DNA of 64,000 bases from Cladopsammia gracilis. Its lineage: Eukaryota > Cnidaria > Anthozoa > Scleractinia > Dendrophylliidae. This document shows, piece after piece, positions 30,199 to 41,300 of this stretch; within the stretch, counting starts at the first letter, position 1; each line of letters begins with the position of its first letter. Position numbers and translations under genes: made by a program. The stretch is taken from the NCBI GenBank assembly GCA_022457155.1, contig JAJGOT010000200.1, positions 1,240,001 through 1,304,000 on the forward strand. The letters run 5' to 3'. Under the pieces are notes generated by a model, which worked only from the letters and a program-made list of their open reading frames with translations, made no database searches and had not been told where the DNA came from.

Positions 30199-32385
30199 CT
30201 AGTACTGGCTTATCCATACGGGCTGTGGAAATGTAATCGGTAACTGTGGTTGGTACAGTGGGTACCACGGAATGTGTTGGGTGCAATTAGGCAGTAGCCA
30301 GCCAGCCATGACTGGTGGGGACATCACCTGGGGGGCTTGGATCACGTCTACTACAGGATTCAGGCACTGATACTCTGGTACTCCCAGCTGGTTATAAGTA
30401 AGGATCAGGGGTGGTTGTCTGTCTCTCCTTGGCCGCGTAGTAGCCGCTAGGTGTTCGTCAGAATCCGAGTCTGAACCTTCTGGGGAATTGCAGCCCTCTG
30501 TTTCAAATAGTTCGGCTGCTTCTGCTGCCTGTGAACCATCATCCACTTCTGGGTCAAACTGAGTCTCAGAGTGAATATCGTAATTTTCCTCAGAATCCAT
30601 AGGGTGACATTGTTCCTCTGGGTCAATAGACGGCGTGTCTATTTTATGTCCATCACGGTCAGCGTCGTGGACAACAGAAGGATATCGTATATCAATTCCA
30701 TATTCATCGTCAGAACTTTCTTCATTGTCCCCGGAGGGAGATACGTGTACTGCAGTGCGGGTAGGCTGGGTCAACTTGCGAGACCTTCTCTTATAGTCTG
30801 GTAGATCTAATGGTAAGGCATCACAGGGAAGGAGCAAATTACGGTGTAGTACTCTCTGTTTGCCACGGCCATGCTCGGGTTTTATACGGTAGACTGGGCT
30901 GTCAGATATACGTTCTTCGACTACACGTATTTGCTGTTCCCAGTGTGAAAGGAGTTTCCCGGGTCCTCCTCTTTCTGAGAGATTTCTCACAAGTACACGG
31001 TCACCAGGGTGTAGAACAGCACTAGGAGCTTTCCTGTCAAAATACGCTTTACTTCTGACAGATGATTTCTCAATTCGCCTGGATGATAGGGCGTATGCTT
31101 GTCGCATTTCTCTTTGCCATTTCTTTACATAATCCGGGTAATCACCCTGCTGATCGTCGTTGTCGACATCAAACATCAGGTCAACTGGCAAAAGTGGCGT
31201 ACGGTCAAACATTAGGTAAAATGGTAAAAAGCCAGTGGCTTCATGCTTTGTACAATTGTAAGCATGGATGAGTTTGTTCAAAGAGTCTTTCCAGTTTGCT
31301 TTCTTTTCCTCCGGTAAGGTTCTCAACATTGATAGCAGGGTACGGTTCATGTGCTCCACCTGTCCGTTGCCCTGTGGGTGATATGGGGTGGTCCGAGATT
31401 TAGCCACCCCACTCAGGCGTTCAAGGTGATGAAACAATTTGTTTTCAAACTCTCCTCCTTGATCGTGGTGTATACGCGCGGGAAAACCAAACCTTGGAAT
31501 AAACTCGTTGTAGATCTTCTCAGCAGCTGTGCGGGCTGTCTTGTTGCGTGTCGCATACGCTTGTGCATATCTAGTAAAATGGTCGACAATAAGCAATACG
31601 TATTCATATCCACCCTTGCTCTTGTCCAGATGTAAAAAATCGATGGACACCAGTTCAAAGGGTGCCGATGTCATTATGCTGCTCATAGGTGCCTTGGCAG
31701 TCGTGTTAGGTTTCTTCTGTTTAAGGCACGTGCACCTGTGTTTCACAAACTGTTCAATGTCATCGTACATATGGGGCCAGTGAAAGCGAGATCTTGCCAG
31801 ATCAGCTACTCTTTCCACTCCAAGGTATCCCATCTCTACATGAAGTTCCTTTGACACCAATGGTATAAACTGCCTCGGCAGGACTAATTGTATATTAGAG
31901 CTAGTCCGTCGCCGTAGAATACCATTATCATCAATTTCCAATTTGTTCCATTCTCGTACCAGGATGGTGACATCACGGGGATCGTGTTTCAGTTGGGTTC
32001 CATGCGGTCTGGCTCCATGGGACTTGTATTGAATTACTCGACTAATAACAGTGTCCTTGTGCTGTGCCTCCTTGATTTCTTGTGGGCTGTGTGTCTTCAT
32101 GTCTCTAAGTGTAAGTTCAGCTGTTGTCAAGCCACCAGTGATCGCTGTTATCCACGGAGTTTTAACTTTTGGCTGTTCCCTAACTGCTTCGATTGTGGCT
32201 CCAAGGACTTCCTGAGATACTTCTTCGGTACAGGTTCTCATGTATCTGTCCATGTCTAATGGCATCCTTGACAGAACATCTGCGTCAACATTCATGTGAT
32301 CGGGCTTATACTTGATGGTAAAATTATAGTCCGCCAGTTCCTCCACCCATCTATGACCGGTTGCATTCAACTTGGCCGATGACAT
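30199..32385 (-). CDS. Gypsy integrase and C-terminal tail
   Basis: 728 residues open. The RNase H end (ADYNFTIKYKPDHMNVDADV) is followed by a zinc-binding region with HVEMGYLGVERV, where the second His of the usual HHCC pair is Tyr, and RCTCLKQKK. The DDE core follows: VSIDFLHLD, IHHDQGGEFEN and GNGQVEHMNRTLL supply D, D and E. A conserved module follows (APSAVLHPGDRVLVRNL) and then an acidic low-complexity tail. It inserts cDNA into the genome. It is the longest intact part of this element, but upstream breaks prevent expression of the polyprotein. Confidence 0.92.
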   Translation of the reverse strand: MSSAKLNATGHRWVEELADYNFTIKYKPDHMNVDADVLSRMPLDMDRYMRTCTEEVSQEVLGATIEAVREQPKVKTPWITAITGGLTTAELTLRDMKTHSPQEIKEAQHKDTVISRVIQYKSHGARPHGTQLKHDPRDVTILVREWNKLEIDDNGILRRRTSSNIQLVLPRQFIPLVSKELHVEMGYLGVERVADLARSRFHWPHMYDDIEQFVKHRCTCLKQKKPNTTAKAPMSSIMTSAPFELVSIDFLHLDKSKGGYEYVLLIVDHFTRYAQAYATRNKTARTAAEKIYNEFIPRFGFPARIHHDQGGEFENKLFHHLERLSGVAKSRTTPYHPQGNGQVEHMNRTLLSMLRTLPEEKKANWKDSLNKLIHAYNCTKHEATGFLPFYLMFDRTPLLPVDLMFDVDNDDQQGDYPDYVKKWQREMRQAYALSSRRIEKSSVRSKAYFDRKAPSAVLHPGDRVLVRNLSERGGPGKLLSHWEQQIRVVEERISDSPVYRIKPEHGRGKQRVLHRNLLLPCDALPLDLPDYKRRSRKLTQPTRTAVHVSPSGDNEESSDDEYGIDIRYPSVVHDADRDGHKIDTPSIDPEEQCHPMDSEENYDIHSETQFDPEVDDGSQAAEAAELFETEGCNSPEGSDSDSDEHLAATTRPRRDRQPPLILTYNQLGVPEYQCLNPVVDVIQAPQVMSPPVMAGWLLPNCTQHIPWYPLYQPQLPITFPQPVWISQY

Positions 32386-32948
32386 AACGTACGTTAGCGG
32401 GTTGTTGTCGGTGAATACAACGAAAGACGACGCATAGAATAGATAGGCCCAGAATTTTTCAGTGATGACCCATTTCAGGGCCAGAAATTCCAGTTTCCCC
32501 GAATGAAGATGATAGTTACGTTCTGCTGGTGTGAGTGTCCTTGAGCCGTATCCAACAACTCTCAGCTTGCCCTCCTGGCCTGTTCCTGATACAGGACCGC
32601 TCCAAGGCGTTCACACGAGGCGTCTGTGTGTAACACAAATGGTTTCTCAAAGTTAGGGTAAGCCATTACTCCTGGCTGCAACAAAAGGTCGACTAAGAGG
32701 TTTAGTCGTTCTTGAAGTTCTGGAAATGTCGACCTCTTGGGCTCTTTCCGTTTCCCAGTTGTGATGCCTTGGTTACTTATGTCTTTAGCTGATGACAGCA
32801 GGTCATAGAGTGGCTTAGCTGGTCTGGAGAAGTCCTTTATGTACTGCCGGTAATAGCTAATGAAACCGAGGAGTTTGCATAGGGCACCTACAGTCTTTGG
32901 CTTCGTTTCTTTGAGGGCTGTTACGGCTGCCAGATCAGCGGGATCCAT
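32386..32948 (-). pseudogene. Gypsy RT thumb and RNase H, frameshifted
   Basis: [20 protein letters not shown] and LLGFISYYRQYIKDFSRPAK are RT connection sequence. KPFVLHTDASCERLGAVLYQ starts RNase H with its first Asp. The frame breaks near 32562. Later RNase H residues (FTDNNPLTYVMSSAKLNATG) are in the frame that enters the integrase ORF. Confidence 0.85.
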
Positions 32949-34146
32949 TGTGTAACTATCTTTCCCAAGTAACGAACACTTGGCTTAAACAGATGACACT
33001 TCTTTGCCTTAGGTTTAATGCCATGTCCTTGCAAACGTTTCAGTACCTGTCTTACATCTTCTACATGCTCCATAAACGTTTTACTATATACTAGGATGTC
33101 GTCCAGGTAGGGGATACATATCTCATCTCGCAAGCCCTCTAAGCAGTTCTCCATGTATCTCTGATAAGCTGCTGGGGCATTTTTTAGACCAAATGGAATG
33201 CGGTTCCATTGGTACAACCCCCAAGGTGTGATGAATGCTGTTAAGTGGCGGTGTTCTTCTGCTACGAATCCCTGGTGATACGCTTTCCCTTGGTCGAGAA
33301 ATCTATATTTTTATAAGTGTTGTATTATCTGTAGTTTTTCTTGTTTAGTGTGTTCTTGTAAAATGTATATATCTATTGTTATGAGTAAAATAAAATTGTA
33401 TTGTATTGTATTGTAAAAGTGGGTGTTACCACTAAGGCTGTTCAGAATGTCTTGGATACGGGGGATCGGTTGGCGATCATCTTTGGTTTTGCTGTTTAAT
33501 TGACGATAATCTACACATAATCTAAAGGTACCATCTTTTTTTCTGATGCAAACCACTGGTGATGAATATGGTGACTTTGATTTGGTTATCTAAGTACGAG
33601 TAATCATGTCTTGCAGATGCACTTTTACCTCTCCGTACAAGGGCTTGGGATGGACTTGTAATTTTTCTGCACTGGCTTATCATCATTAAGGTTAATTTGA
33701 AGTTCCAATTCCCTAGCATAACCTATGTCACCATCATCCATAGCAAAGGCTCCGGACTCCTCCTTTAACATTGCCTCTACTATTCCTCTCTGTTCACACG
33801 GCAAGTGGCTCAGGTCAACTTGCGGAACCCATTGTCCTTCTCCTTCTTCGAACTTTTCAGACTGTCGATTACCATCAGTTGCATCATTTCCTATATTAGC
33901 CACCTCTGTAACACCACGTCTGCCTTCAGGCTCCCCTTGCTTGTTGTCTTCGAATGGCAATGGGGTAACAAACTGAACTAACTGTATCGTGCCCAGTTCG
34001 GTACGTTTGCGTAAAGTTATCCCCCTCTGTGTCTGGTTGCATACTGGGATAAATATTCTGCTTGAAGACCCGGCCTGGATCCGGTTAAGGCATTCTTTCA
34101 CTTCGAGTCCCTCAGGCCACATCCCGTCTTCTTTAGGTTCAAACAC
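32921..34146 (-). pseudogene. Gypsy reverse transcriptase with a 117-bp insertion
   Basis: Upstream linker (34146-33625) leads to RT. MVCIRKKDGTFRLCVDYRQL lies at 33556 and continues to SGNTHF, where foreign sequence intervenes (33301-33417). RT resumes with [10 protein letters not shown]. The palm motif YLDDILVYS lies at about 33100. A frameshift after VRYLGKIVT (about 32950) passes reading to the next piece. Confidence 0.88.
33301..33417 (+). mobile_element. 117-bp LINE/SINE 3' tail inserted in the Gypsy RT
   Basis: AT-rich sequence ending aaaataaaattgtattgtat, with a tandem attgt tail, interrupts the RT between NTHF and LDQGKAY. The tail polarity places it on the plus strand. Confidence 0.7.
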
Positions 34147-34158
34147 AACTGGTACATC

Positions 34159-35421
34159 TTACTCTAATGGCCCAAAGTGCACTGGACATTTAATCCATAC
34201 AGTCTCTTCTGGTGCTAGATGTATGTCATGCTTTCCAACTCTAAGCACCCCGGTATCAGCCTCCTTTTCCTTGGTTTGAAGGAAGTTAACAAGTGATTTT
34301 GCCTTGCCCCCCACTACTGATGGAAATGAATCATTCACTATTTGCGTTAAGACATTTGGGGCGTCAGAACTCCCATTTCTTTTTATCACCTCTTCAATGA
34401 CATTAAACCCGATGATGGGATGTTCTTGGTTATCCTGACTTCCTACAAGTATGGGAATTGTCAATAGTTCAGACTCTTCGTTCTCTCCGGCTAGCTGAAA
34501 ATCTACCTTGACCCAACCATCATATGGAATTTCCGTACCATTTACAGCTTGAAGATTCAGTTCCTCTCCCTCCAGTAACTCACTGATGTCTCTTATTGGT
34601 TCTTCAGGTAAATGAATCTCTTTCCAACGCTTCGGCATAACACAGACCTGAGTACCAGTATCCCACAGGGCATCCACTCTTCTCCCCTGCAGTACACAGC
34701 TTACCATACATTTTCTTCCCACTAACTTGGTCAATTTTGTACGCTGTCGTGGTGTTAGATGAGAGGAAAATGACGTATTCATTTCTCCAACACTTGCCCT
34801 GGTTTGTCTGGATTCCACCTCTCTAATGGCTTGGCAAAGTTTTTTGTGTTCCACCCAATGTGTCCTCTGACACACGTTTGAACAATAATAGCTGGCATGG
34901 CACTGTGAGCAGCGTAAGTACCTATTGCCCTGTTGTCCTCCTTTCCCGCAATTCATGCATTGTTGGGACTGTTCATGTATCTTCTGGGTTGCCCTTGTCC
35001 CGCGGTGGCGACCCCATGCCGTTTCCCTGGAAATGTTCTGGGCTTTGTAACCTTGGTCTGAAACACTGGTAACTAAAACGTCCACGCCCTCCACAACTGA
35101 AGCAATGGTCACAACAGTAACCCACACCTTCTCTTTGCAACTCAAGCAACCCCTGGGGCGCGACCTCCCCTGCTCTACAAATCTGTATTGATTTGGGGGG
35201 ACAGTGTTACGTTGGTTTCCCATGGTTTCCCTGATGGCTGCAAGTTCTGCTTTCATCTCTCTAACTTCAGTAAGTAAGTTGACTTTTGCTGGCTTTTCCG
35301 GGGTCTTACCCTCCGCCACACCTCGATTTTCACCTGAGGAAACCATTTGAGCTACTTGTTGTAGGGGGCCCTGTCTCAGGTGCTGTTCACGCCGGGGGCC
35401 AAGCGTTTGACATCGTTCCAT
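34159..35421 (-). CDS. Gypsy MYND-type zinc finger plus aspartic protease ORF
   Basis: Open for 420 residues. Residues 155-196 (genomic 34959-34834) contain Cys/His with MYND spacing: C155, C158, C171, C174, C180, C184, H192, C196. Further on, ALWDTGTQVCVMP is the DTG active site of a retroviral-type aspartic protease, followed by GEELNLQAVNGTEIPYDGW. It lies between gag and RT, where the nucleocapsid and protease normally sit. The finger appears to replace or supplement the usual CCHC knuckle. It may work by frameshift with gag; the start ATG at 35421 is only the first Met of the open frame. Confidence 0.75.
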   Translation of the reverse strand: MERCQTLGPRREQHLRQGPLQQVAQMVSSGENRGVAEGKTPEKPAKVNLLTEVREMKAELAAIRETMGNQRNTVPPNQYRFVEQGRSRPRGCLSCKEKVWVTVVTIASVVEGVDVLVTSVSDQGYKAQNISRETAWGRHRGTRATQKIHEQSQQCMNCGKGGQQGNRYLRCSQCHASYYCSNVCQRTHWVEHKKLCQAIREVESRQTRASVGEMNTSFSSHLTPRQRTKLTKLVGRKCMVSCVLQGRRVDALWDTGTQVCVMPKRWKEIHLPEEPIRDISELLEGEELNLQAVNGTEIPYDGWVKVDFQLAGENEESELLTIPILVGSQDNQEHPIIGFNVIEEVIKRNGSSDAPNVLTQIVNDSFPSVVGGKAKSLVNFLQTKEKEADTGVLRVGKHDIHLAPEETVWIKCPVHFGPLE

Positions 35422-35436
35422 TTCATTGCTAACTAA

Positions 35437-36160
35437 TTAATTTAGCTTTTCAAACAGTTCTTCATCTGTCACTTCAGCATTTTGAAGGTAAGGCTTTACT
35501 TCCGATTTAATACTGTCACTCTGTAAGTCAGCAGTCGCCCCTTTTTCTTGGAAGTGCGACCGAAGAATTTTACCTAGTGTGGCTAAAGTCAAATCGGGCT
35601 TACCTTCAAGGTAACTTCTTAGCCTTAGTCCAGGATTGATCGCCCGGATGACCGCCTCCGTTACATCCTTTTCGTTGTAGCCACGATTTAACCCAGCGTT
35701 AATTTGATGACAAGCCAAGATAAGCCAAGCTGAAAAAGCTAAGTCGATCCTTTTGACGCAAATCCCCGATCTGTCCCGATATTTTAAACTCTTTCTTGAA
35801 TGGTGGGATTGCTGTAAATCCTTTCGATGTATCCACACTCAGCACACTCGCCTCAGGCTGATCTGATTTCTGCTCGGATGCCTTCTTTTTCGTGTCCTGT
35901 TCGCTCTTGACCCTCGCAAGAGATTTCATCTTCGCCACAACCGTCGCTCTCAGTTTCTGCAATGCTTCTATTTCTTATTCTTCGGCGTCCAAGTATTTAG
36001 TAACTCGTTGAATCAGGGCAAGGCAGCCCGTCTCGTTCTCCTTTAACTCGATTTGTAATTCCACACATAACTCCCGAAGAGTCGCTTCGTCTAACTGACA
36101 AATTGCGGCTCTTAACTCGATCTGGGTTTCTTCCACTACGCTGGCCTTTCTCTGTGTCAC
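35437..36160 (-). pseudogene. Gypsy gag-like ORF, frameshifted
   Basis: Three overlapping open pieces: MTQRKASVVEETQIELRAAI from 36160, MQKLRATVVAKMKSLARVKS from 35962, and a helical capsid-like piece from 35838 with WLILACHQINAGLNRGYNEK. A Gypsy gag is expected at this place and the helical composition fits. The breaks near 35970 and 35770 make it inactive. No classical CCHC knuckle is seen here. Confidence 0.7.
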
Positions 36161-36175
36161 GTCGGGGTCACCAAA

Positions 36176-36345
36176 TGTTACACTCCTACAAAACGTTCTT
36201 TAATCTTTCTTCGAAAACAGACCCACTCACAGAAAACATTGAGTGATCCGACTTTTTACAACTCGAACTTCGCACATGGGATTCTTTTACATCCCATAAT
36301 ATCAACTTGGGACTGGGCCCAGTCTCTTGCGACTTGCTTGCTACA
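36176..36345 (-). repeat. Gypsy 5' LTR (170 bp)
   Basis: About 96% identical to 29666-29835 by eye. Next to it on the element strand is TTTGGTGACCCCGACGTG, the likely primer binding site. Confidence 0.93.
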
Positions 36346-36926
36346 CCTTCAACTGTTTTTCCCTAACATTTGATAGATACTGTTTTACTGAGCGATCTGC
36401 GGCCGGGTTACCAATCCCCATGAGGGGCTGCCATTCAGTATCTCTCCCATTTTCTGCAAAAATTGATCTCAATTTTCCTATTAGAGAATCTACTGTTCCA
36501 TGGGCAAGACGTAAAGGGCACTGACCGGACGCCTGCCTCTGGCACTCCGGCTGATGGACGCGTGTTCGTCCTCCACGATCTTTCCATACAAGGAATGCAA
36601 CCACGTCAGCCGGCAGAGCTGTGGCGATAGATTTAGGCGAGGACAGGCTGAACAAGAAATTGGACAGCTCACGCTCGAAAGAACTTTTTTGTCTGACGTA
36701 GCGCGATGACTGGTGCCGTCGAGCAAAATGCAAGTTGCTCTACGCGTTCAGAGATGGCACTTCCTTGAACGACTTTCTTTAACTGTTGCCCTACTTCACT
36801 ATCTTGAGCCCTTTTCCATTCATAGCCACATTGTCGACAGTACTTGAACATTTCGTCATTTGCGTACGAACACGAAGGGCAGGCCACCGAGGGAGTGAAG
36901 AGTTTGGGAATCCTTGGCAATGTCTG
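36346..36926 (-). pseudogene. DIRS tyrosine recombinase, N-terminal part
   Basis: Begins with a zinc-ribbon-like segment (ACPSCSYANDEMFKYCRQCG; Cys pairs) at about 36880. A frame change near 36700 leads to ELSNFLFSLSSPKSIATALP, DVVAFLVWKDRGGRTRV and GTVDSLIGKLRSIF, ending NVREKQLK at the Gypsy junction. This is the SAM-like core-binding region of DIRS recombinases. Confidence 0.8.
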
Positions 36927-37622
36927 AAAGGAAGGGTTGCAAAACGGCTTAAATGATAAGTCCTAATATGTTGAATGGAATTAGAACCGCGATACCCTAA
37001 AGTCCCACAGAGGACAAGGACAGGTTACTGGCATGTATCCGCGCGTAGAGGGGGCAAGAATAACACCTGCAGCACCACATCCACCCAGAAGAATTCTGTT
37101 TTGAGACCGAGCCATCAGTTCAGGCCACTAATAGGAATAGTGACTTAACTGGGGAACAATTATAGTAAACGGTATGCTGAGGGTATAGAGGAACTTCTAA
37201 ACAGGGCCAACAAGTCCGAAAGGCGGGAAAACGTAAGGGTTCGACATGTCCTCAAAGTCGAGCAGATTTTGTGAGAACAAGTTAACACTTGCTGACTGTG
37301 GGATAGGGTGGGGCGAGAAATGGGGCAGGGGATGCCCTTCTTTCCTAACATTAAGAGACATTCGACCGTTGTCATTTGCGGATGCAATGGCATGGCTCAT
37401 TTTCCGAATGAATAGCGTAGCTGCCGGAACAGCTAGAGAAAGAGAGATACACTTCCACTGAAATCTTTGCAAAGTTTTTACATTTATGTACTTCTTACAT
37501 CCCAAGATGTTTTTCCTCAGTACTGCTAAAGCCTCTATCTTCCGATCGGGACAATGAATGCCTGCTTTACAGAATCCACCGTTAACACAGGTGGTCGGAT
37601 ATAGCACAGATGTAGCAATGCC
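36927..37622 (-). pseudogene. DIRS RT/RNase H, second half
   Basis: Directly after the palindrome junction the minus strand reads GIATSVLYPTT, the continuation of the RT frame at 50729. It passes two compensating frame changes (the sequence VDSVKQAFIVP is in another frame) and continues DRKIEALAVLRKNILGCKKY, then TLQRFQWKCISLSLAVPA. The last part (37390-36930) is degraded. Confidence 0.8.
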
Positions 37623-37628
37623 GATAGT
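37623..37628. repeat. 6-bp target duplication GATAGT, left
   Basis: Repeated at 50723-50728. A single copy restores the DIRS coding phase GGA TAC ACT ATC GGC ATT on the minus strand. Confidence 0.9.
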
Positions 37629-38110
37629 AGTAGTATACAGAATAGCGGTTCTGCAACCGGTGGACCATGTGGATCATGTGGATCAAGCGGGTCCGCATAT
37701 ATTAAGCAATTTAAGCGGGAAAATGACATCATCGTGGTAAACAATAGGGTTTGAAGGCCTGTTTAAGCTTGCCCAGTCAGTAAAGTATGACGTGATGGTT
37801 ATAAATACGGTACTTTTGTATGCGTGTTTGCTTTCTTGTAATGTTTTTGTGTTTTGTATTGTCAGCAAAATAATGGTGTGATAGAATTGTATTATGAAAG
37901 CGGGACTGTACAGATTAAAAAATTTGTAGGTTCATTGTCTCTTCTATCAACAACTTTGACATCCTAATTAATCTTTTCTAATTTTCTCTAGTAAGTGATT
38001 GGTTTAAAAGGGGTTTTTGATCGACTTCATGTAATAAGTTTAACGAGGGCCATTCGATTCCTAATTTGTGATGTGTAAATCTAAGTAGATGTATTGACTG
38101 AAATAAATAT

Positions 38111-38299
38111 ATGCGTATCTTCCTTCTGTACATAACACCCATGGGAGCGCTCTGTTTTGGTCCAAATGCAAATGTAGAACACTGTTTCAAGGTTTGTAGT
38201 TTAGATTACCGCATAACGAAAGAACACCCAGACAGTTATCATTTCAACTTGTATTTATTTGATATGTTCATCAGCGTTCCAATGGTAGTTAAAAGGTAA
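38111..38299 (+). CDS. 62-codon ORF near the left end of the palindrome
   Basis: MRIFLLYITPMGALCFGPNA through MFISVPMVVKR. Present in both arms and open in both, convergent with the polymerase. Unknown; it may be a chance frame because the arms are so similar. Confidence 0.3.
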   Translation: MRIFLLYITPMGALCFGPNANVEHCFKVCSLDYRITKEHPDSYHFNLYLFDMFISVPMVVKR

Positions 38300-38363
38300 G
38301 TCAACAAATCTAAAGTTCCGAGTGATATTTACATACAGCTACAAACATTTTTTTTCAAAGGAC

Positions 38364-41300
38364 TCAACAAGCATTGATTTTATAATGTCCATACGCCAGT
38401 GTTTGGCATCCATTACTTAGAATGTGTCGTTTGTCATCATAAGGTGAAAGGCTTGTCTTCGTCAAAGTTACAGAATAGATCTGATGGTTCTCGCTCCTAA
38501 TTTGATTCATCTGTGCCATCTGTGGACGTTTATCAAATAGGCAGCTCTTATAATCCTGGTGGCGAATTTTCCTCTTTGTAGTACTCTTGGAGATACCCTT
38601 TGCTGTTTTCTTTTCCACTGGTTTGTTGTCTTCAGTGAACAGGATTGAGTACATTCTGGGTCGAAGACCGATAAACTCAATTATTGGCAAGCCGTGAGTT
38701 TCGTTCTTCATTTTACCTAGGGCTTTCTTGTTTTGCGTACTGTACAGAAAATGGTCAGGTGGGTACTCTGACGTGTCAAAACAATCCAGATCTTGAAGGA
38801 AATCGCGGTACAGATCATCTGTGTGCACATCATAACACAGACTGTCGGTATCAGTAAAAAGAAGTTTACATTTAGCTCCATACTTTGAAACCATATAGTT
38901 GTAATGAAAATCATACATGAGCACTTTCGACAAATCAAGTATGGTAAAACCAACGTAAATAGGGCGATTCAGGTACAACTTTGTCTTTCTCATATTAACA
39001 GCGACCAGGTCTTCGGAGAAGATGCGGAAAGAATCAAAGGCAGCTCAGGTGATGCAGTGAACTTGTTGAGTGTTTCTGGCTTTGTCAGCAGCTTGACATT
39101 CACACGCTTTCGTAGGTTTTCCACAGTCTTACCAAAGACAGCATTGTTCATGAGTTTAAAGAAGTCTTTCTCAAAATCATTCGCTGCCATTTTACGTTTT
39201 GCTGTGTTGAAGTCAATGTAACTCTTCAGCCAAGTGCTTTGTGCAAAGCCTAATACTCTGTGAATCTTTGTCAACTTCATGCCAAGGTCTAGGTATAGTT
39301 TCAGGTTGCGGTAGTGGAGAATGTAACGATTTTTGTTGAAAAGATTCGGCACCAACTTTGGGACCGCTGCGCCGCCCAACTTTAGGTCTTCATTGAGTTG
39401 TTGACAGTAAGGAGACAGCAAGTTAGAAGTGACCCTCATTTTCTCAGGTGCTAGCGGATAATCTGAATGGAGGTTGTGAAGCTCTGGTGGGTACTCTAAA
39501 TCTACATCAAGAATGTAACCCTCCTCGCAGTCATCAGCCACCTTCTGCACATCTAAATCTTCGATTTCTTTTTCTGAAAGCCAGAAAAAATCATGAGTCG
39601 GGAGAGGTTGACTCATGGCCCAACCATACAAGTTGTTGGCGTCTAGGTACATGATATAGTTCTTATCTTGTGTTGAGTCATAGCCAGGGGCATATGGGTT
39701 ATTTGCTTTGCTGTAGCGATTGCTGATCATGGAAATACCGCCACGAATGCCCTCCTCTAGGAAAAGGTAGATACCAGGCTCGGTTATAAGTTTAAGTGCT
39801 ACTTCGGTCATCTTGAGGCAGGCGGACCAGGCTAGACCAGGAGAAGTGTAGTAATGAGCGGGGTCCAGTCCATGGTAATTCAAACAGATGCTTCGGAAGT
39901 TTTCGAACACATCGGTCAATAAAAGCACATCTGAGAGAAGGTAAAGATCGTGGTAGTCGCCGAGATTTTGCATTTGAAAGGTCATAAACACATTTTGCGC
40001 CTGTTGATAATCTTGGTCACTAATGTGCTCTTCAGTTAGCCGGCTGAAGAAGGCTTCTTTGGGAGGAAGCTGTCGTTCTTGAAATTTGTGCATGTCATCC
40101 ATATAATCGTACGGGTAAACACCTTTTCTCAACAACAGAGGCACTTTGTTTTCTTCAATGTAGCGCTTGAGAACGTGAAATTTGCCATCTCCTTCCTGAG
40201 ACAAGTTACACACAAGTTTCTCTAATGACGCGTTCATAAACTTATATGAATCAATAAAATCCAGGTGACCAATCGAGAAGGAAATGTACTTTTCCGTGTT
40301 GTTCGGGATGCAGTTAAGGGGTTTGTTCTTAAGCTTCTCAGCGCCTTGCATGATGAGATGAGAGTCATACCCCCTGAGATTATGAAAATTGACTGGTATT
40401 CGACCAGTAAATTGAAAGTTTAAGTTGCAAGAATTATGAGCCGCCCCTCTAAATCTGCCGGTGAGATGACAGTGATCACGCACTCTATCGGCTCCAAGTT
40501 CCTCTCTACAGATATGACAATGAGTGGCGCATTGAAACTGCTGTTCCTCAGTAGGTGTCAGTTGCATGGGAACAATCTGTCTTAAGATGGCCTGAATTCT
40601 CTCCTCCTCTTGTTGTATAGACTCAAGAAACTTGTTCACAGCATCTTCGCCTCGGTAGACTACAGGAGGTTTGCAGTAATCAAGCCTCTCGGAGACTATG
40701 ACATAAGAGAACCCACATGCTTGGTGGTTCTGGAACTTTTCGGTCGATGATTTGCTGGGATCGGGCGAGACAGTATGTATCTTGGTGGTCAAGCTCTCAA
40801 AATCCGCATAAATCACAAAGGGGACCCGGAGCTGCTTATGGAAATCTTTAAACTGGAGAATCATGTTGTCGTCGCTTGGTAGTTCTATTCTCTGAGACCC
40901 ATGTTGACTGCAAAGAAGCTTGTGATCTTCTAAAAGTTGCTCTCGCACAAAATCGTGAAGACAGTGAGGGCAGTAGAACATTTGACCTTCATATCGCGTT
41001 TGACTTGAAAGAAGTCGGTTGAGGTTTCGGATCAGGCAGCAATGGCGTTTCTCACCCAGAGAATAGAGCATTGAGTTGACGTGAACAGGATAGCGTTCCT
41101 TGCTTATGAAAACAGGAAATAATGCACCTTGCTCAAATCCAAACACGTTAACAGCTATCTGGGTTTGCTTTTCAAATGTTGGAATTTTACTAACAGGCAC
41201 AGGAAATTCTATACCTTCAAAGTTCAGTTCCTTTACGTGTGCTTGGTAATGATGAATCCGTGCAGGGTAAGATCTCCGTGGAATTGGATGTAAAGCTGCC

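Larger units (their letters stand above)
29666..36345 (-). mobile_element. Ty3/Gypsy LTR retrotransposon inserted in the DIRS recombinase
   Basis: 6680 bp with 170-bp LTRs at both ends, flanked by 4-bp duplications (cctt at 29662-29665 and 36346-36349 on +). Removing it and one duplication rejoins the DIRS recombinase frame as QLK-ARVVP. Gene order on the minus strand is gag, a MYND-finger/protease ORF, RT, RNase H, integrase. A primer-binding-site-like TGGTGACCCCGACG lies next to the 5' LTR and a purine run (GGAGGGGGAG) next to the 3' LTR. LTRs differ at about 7 of 170 positions. Frames are broken in several places, so it is dead. Confidence 0.93.

Noticed and set aside
37160..37393. Separate 77-residue minus-strand gene
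   Set aside because: It is an out-of-frame piece of the decayed DIRS RT/RNase H region.
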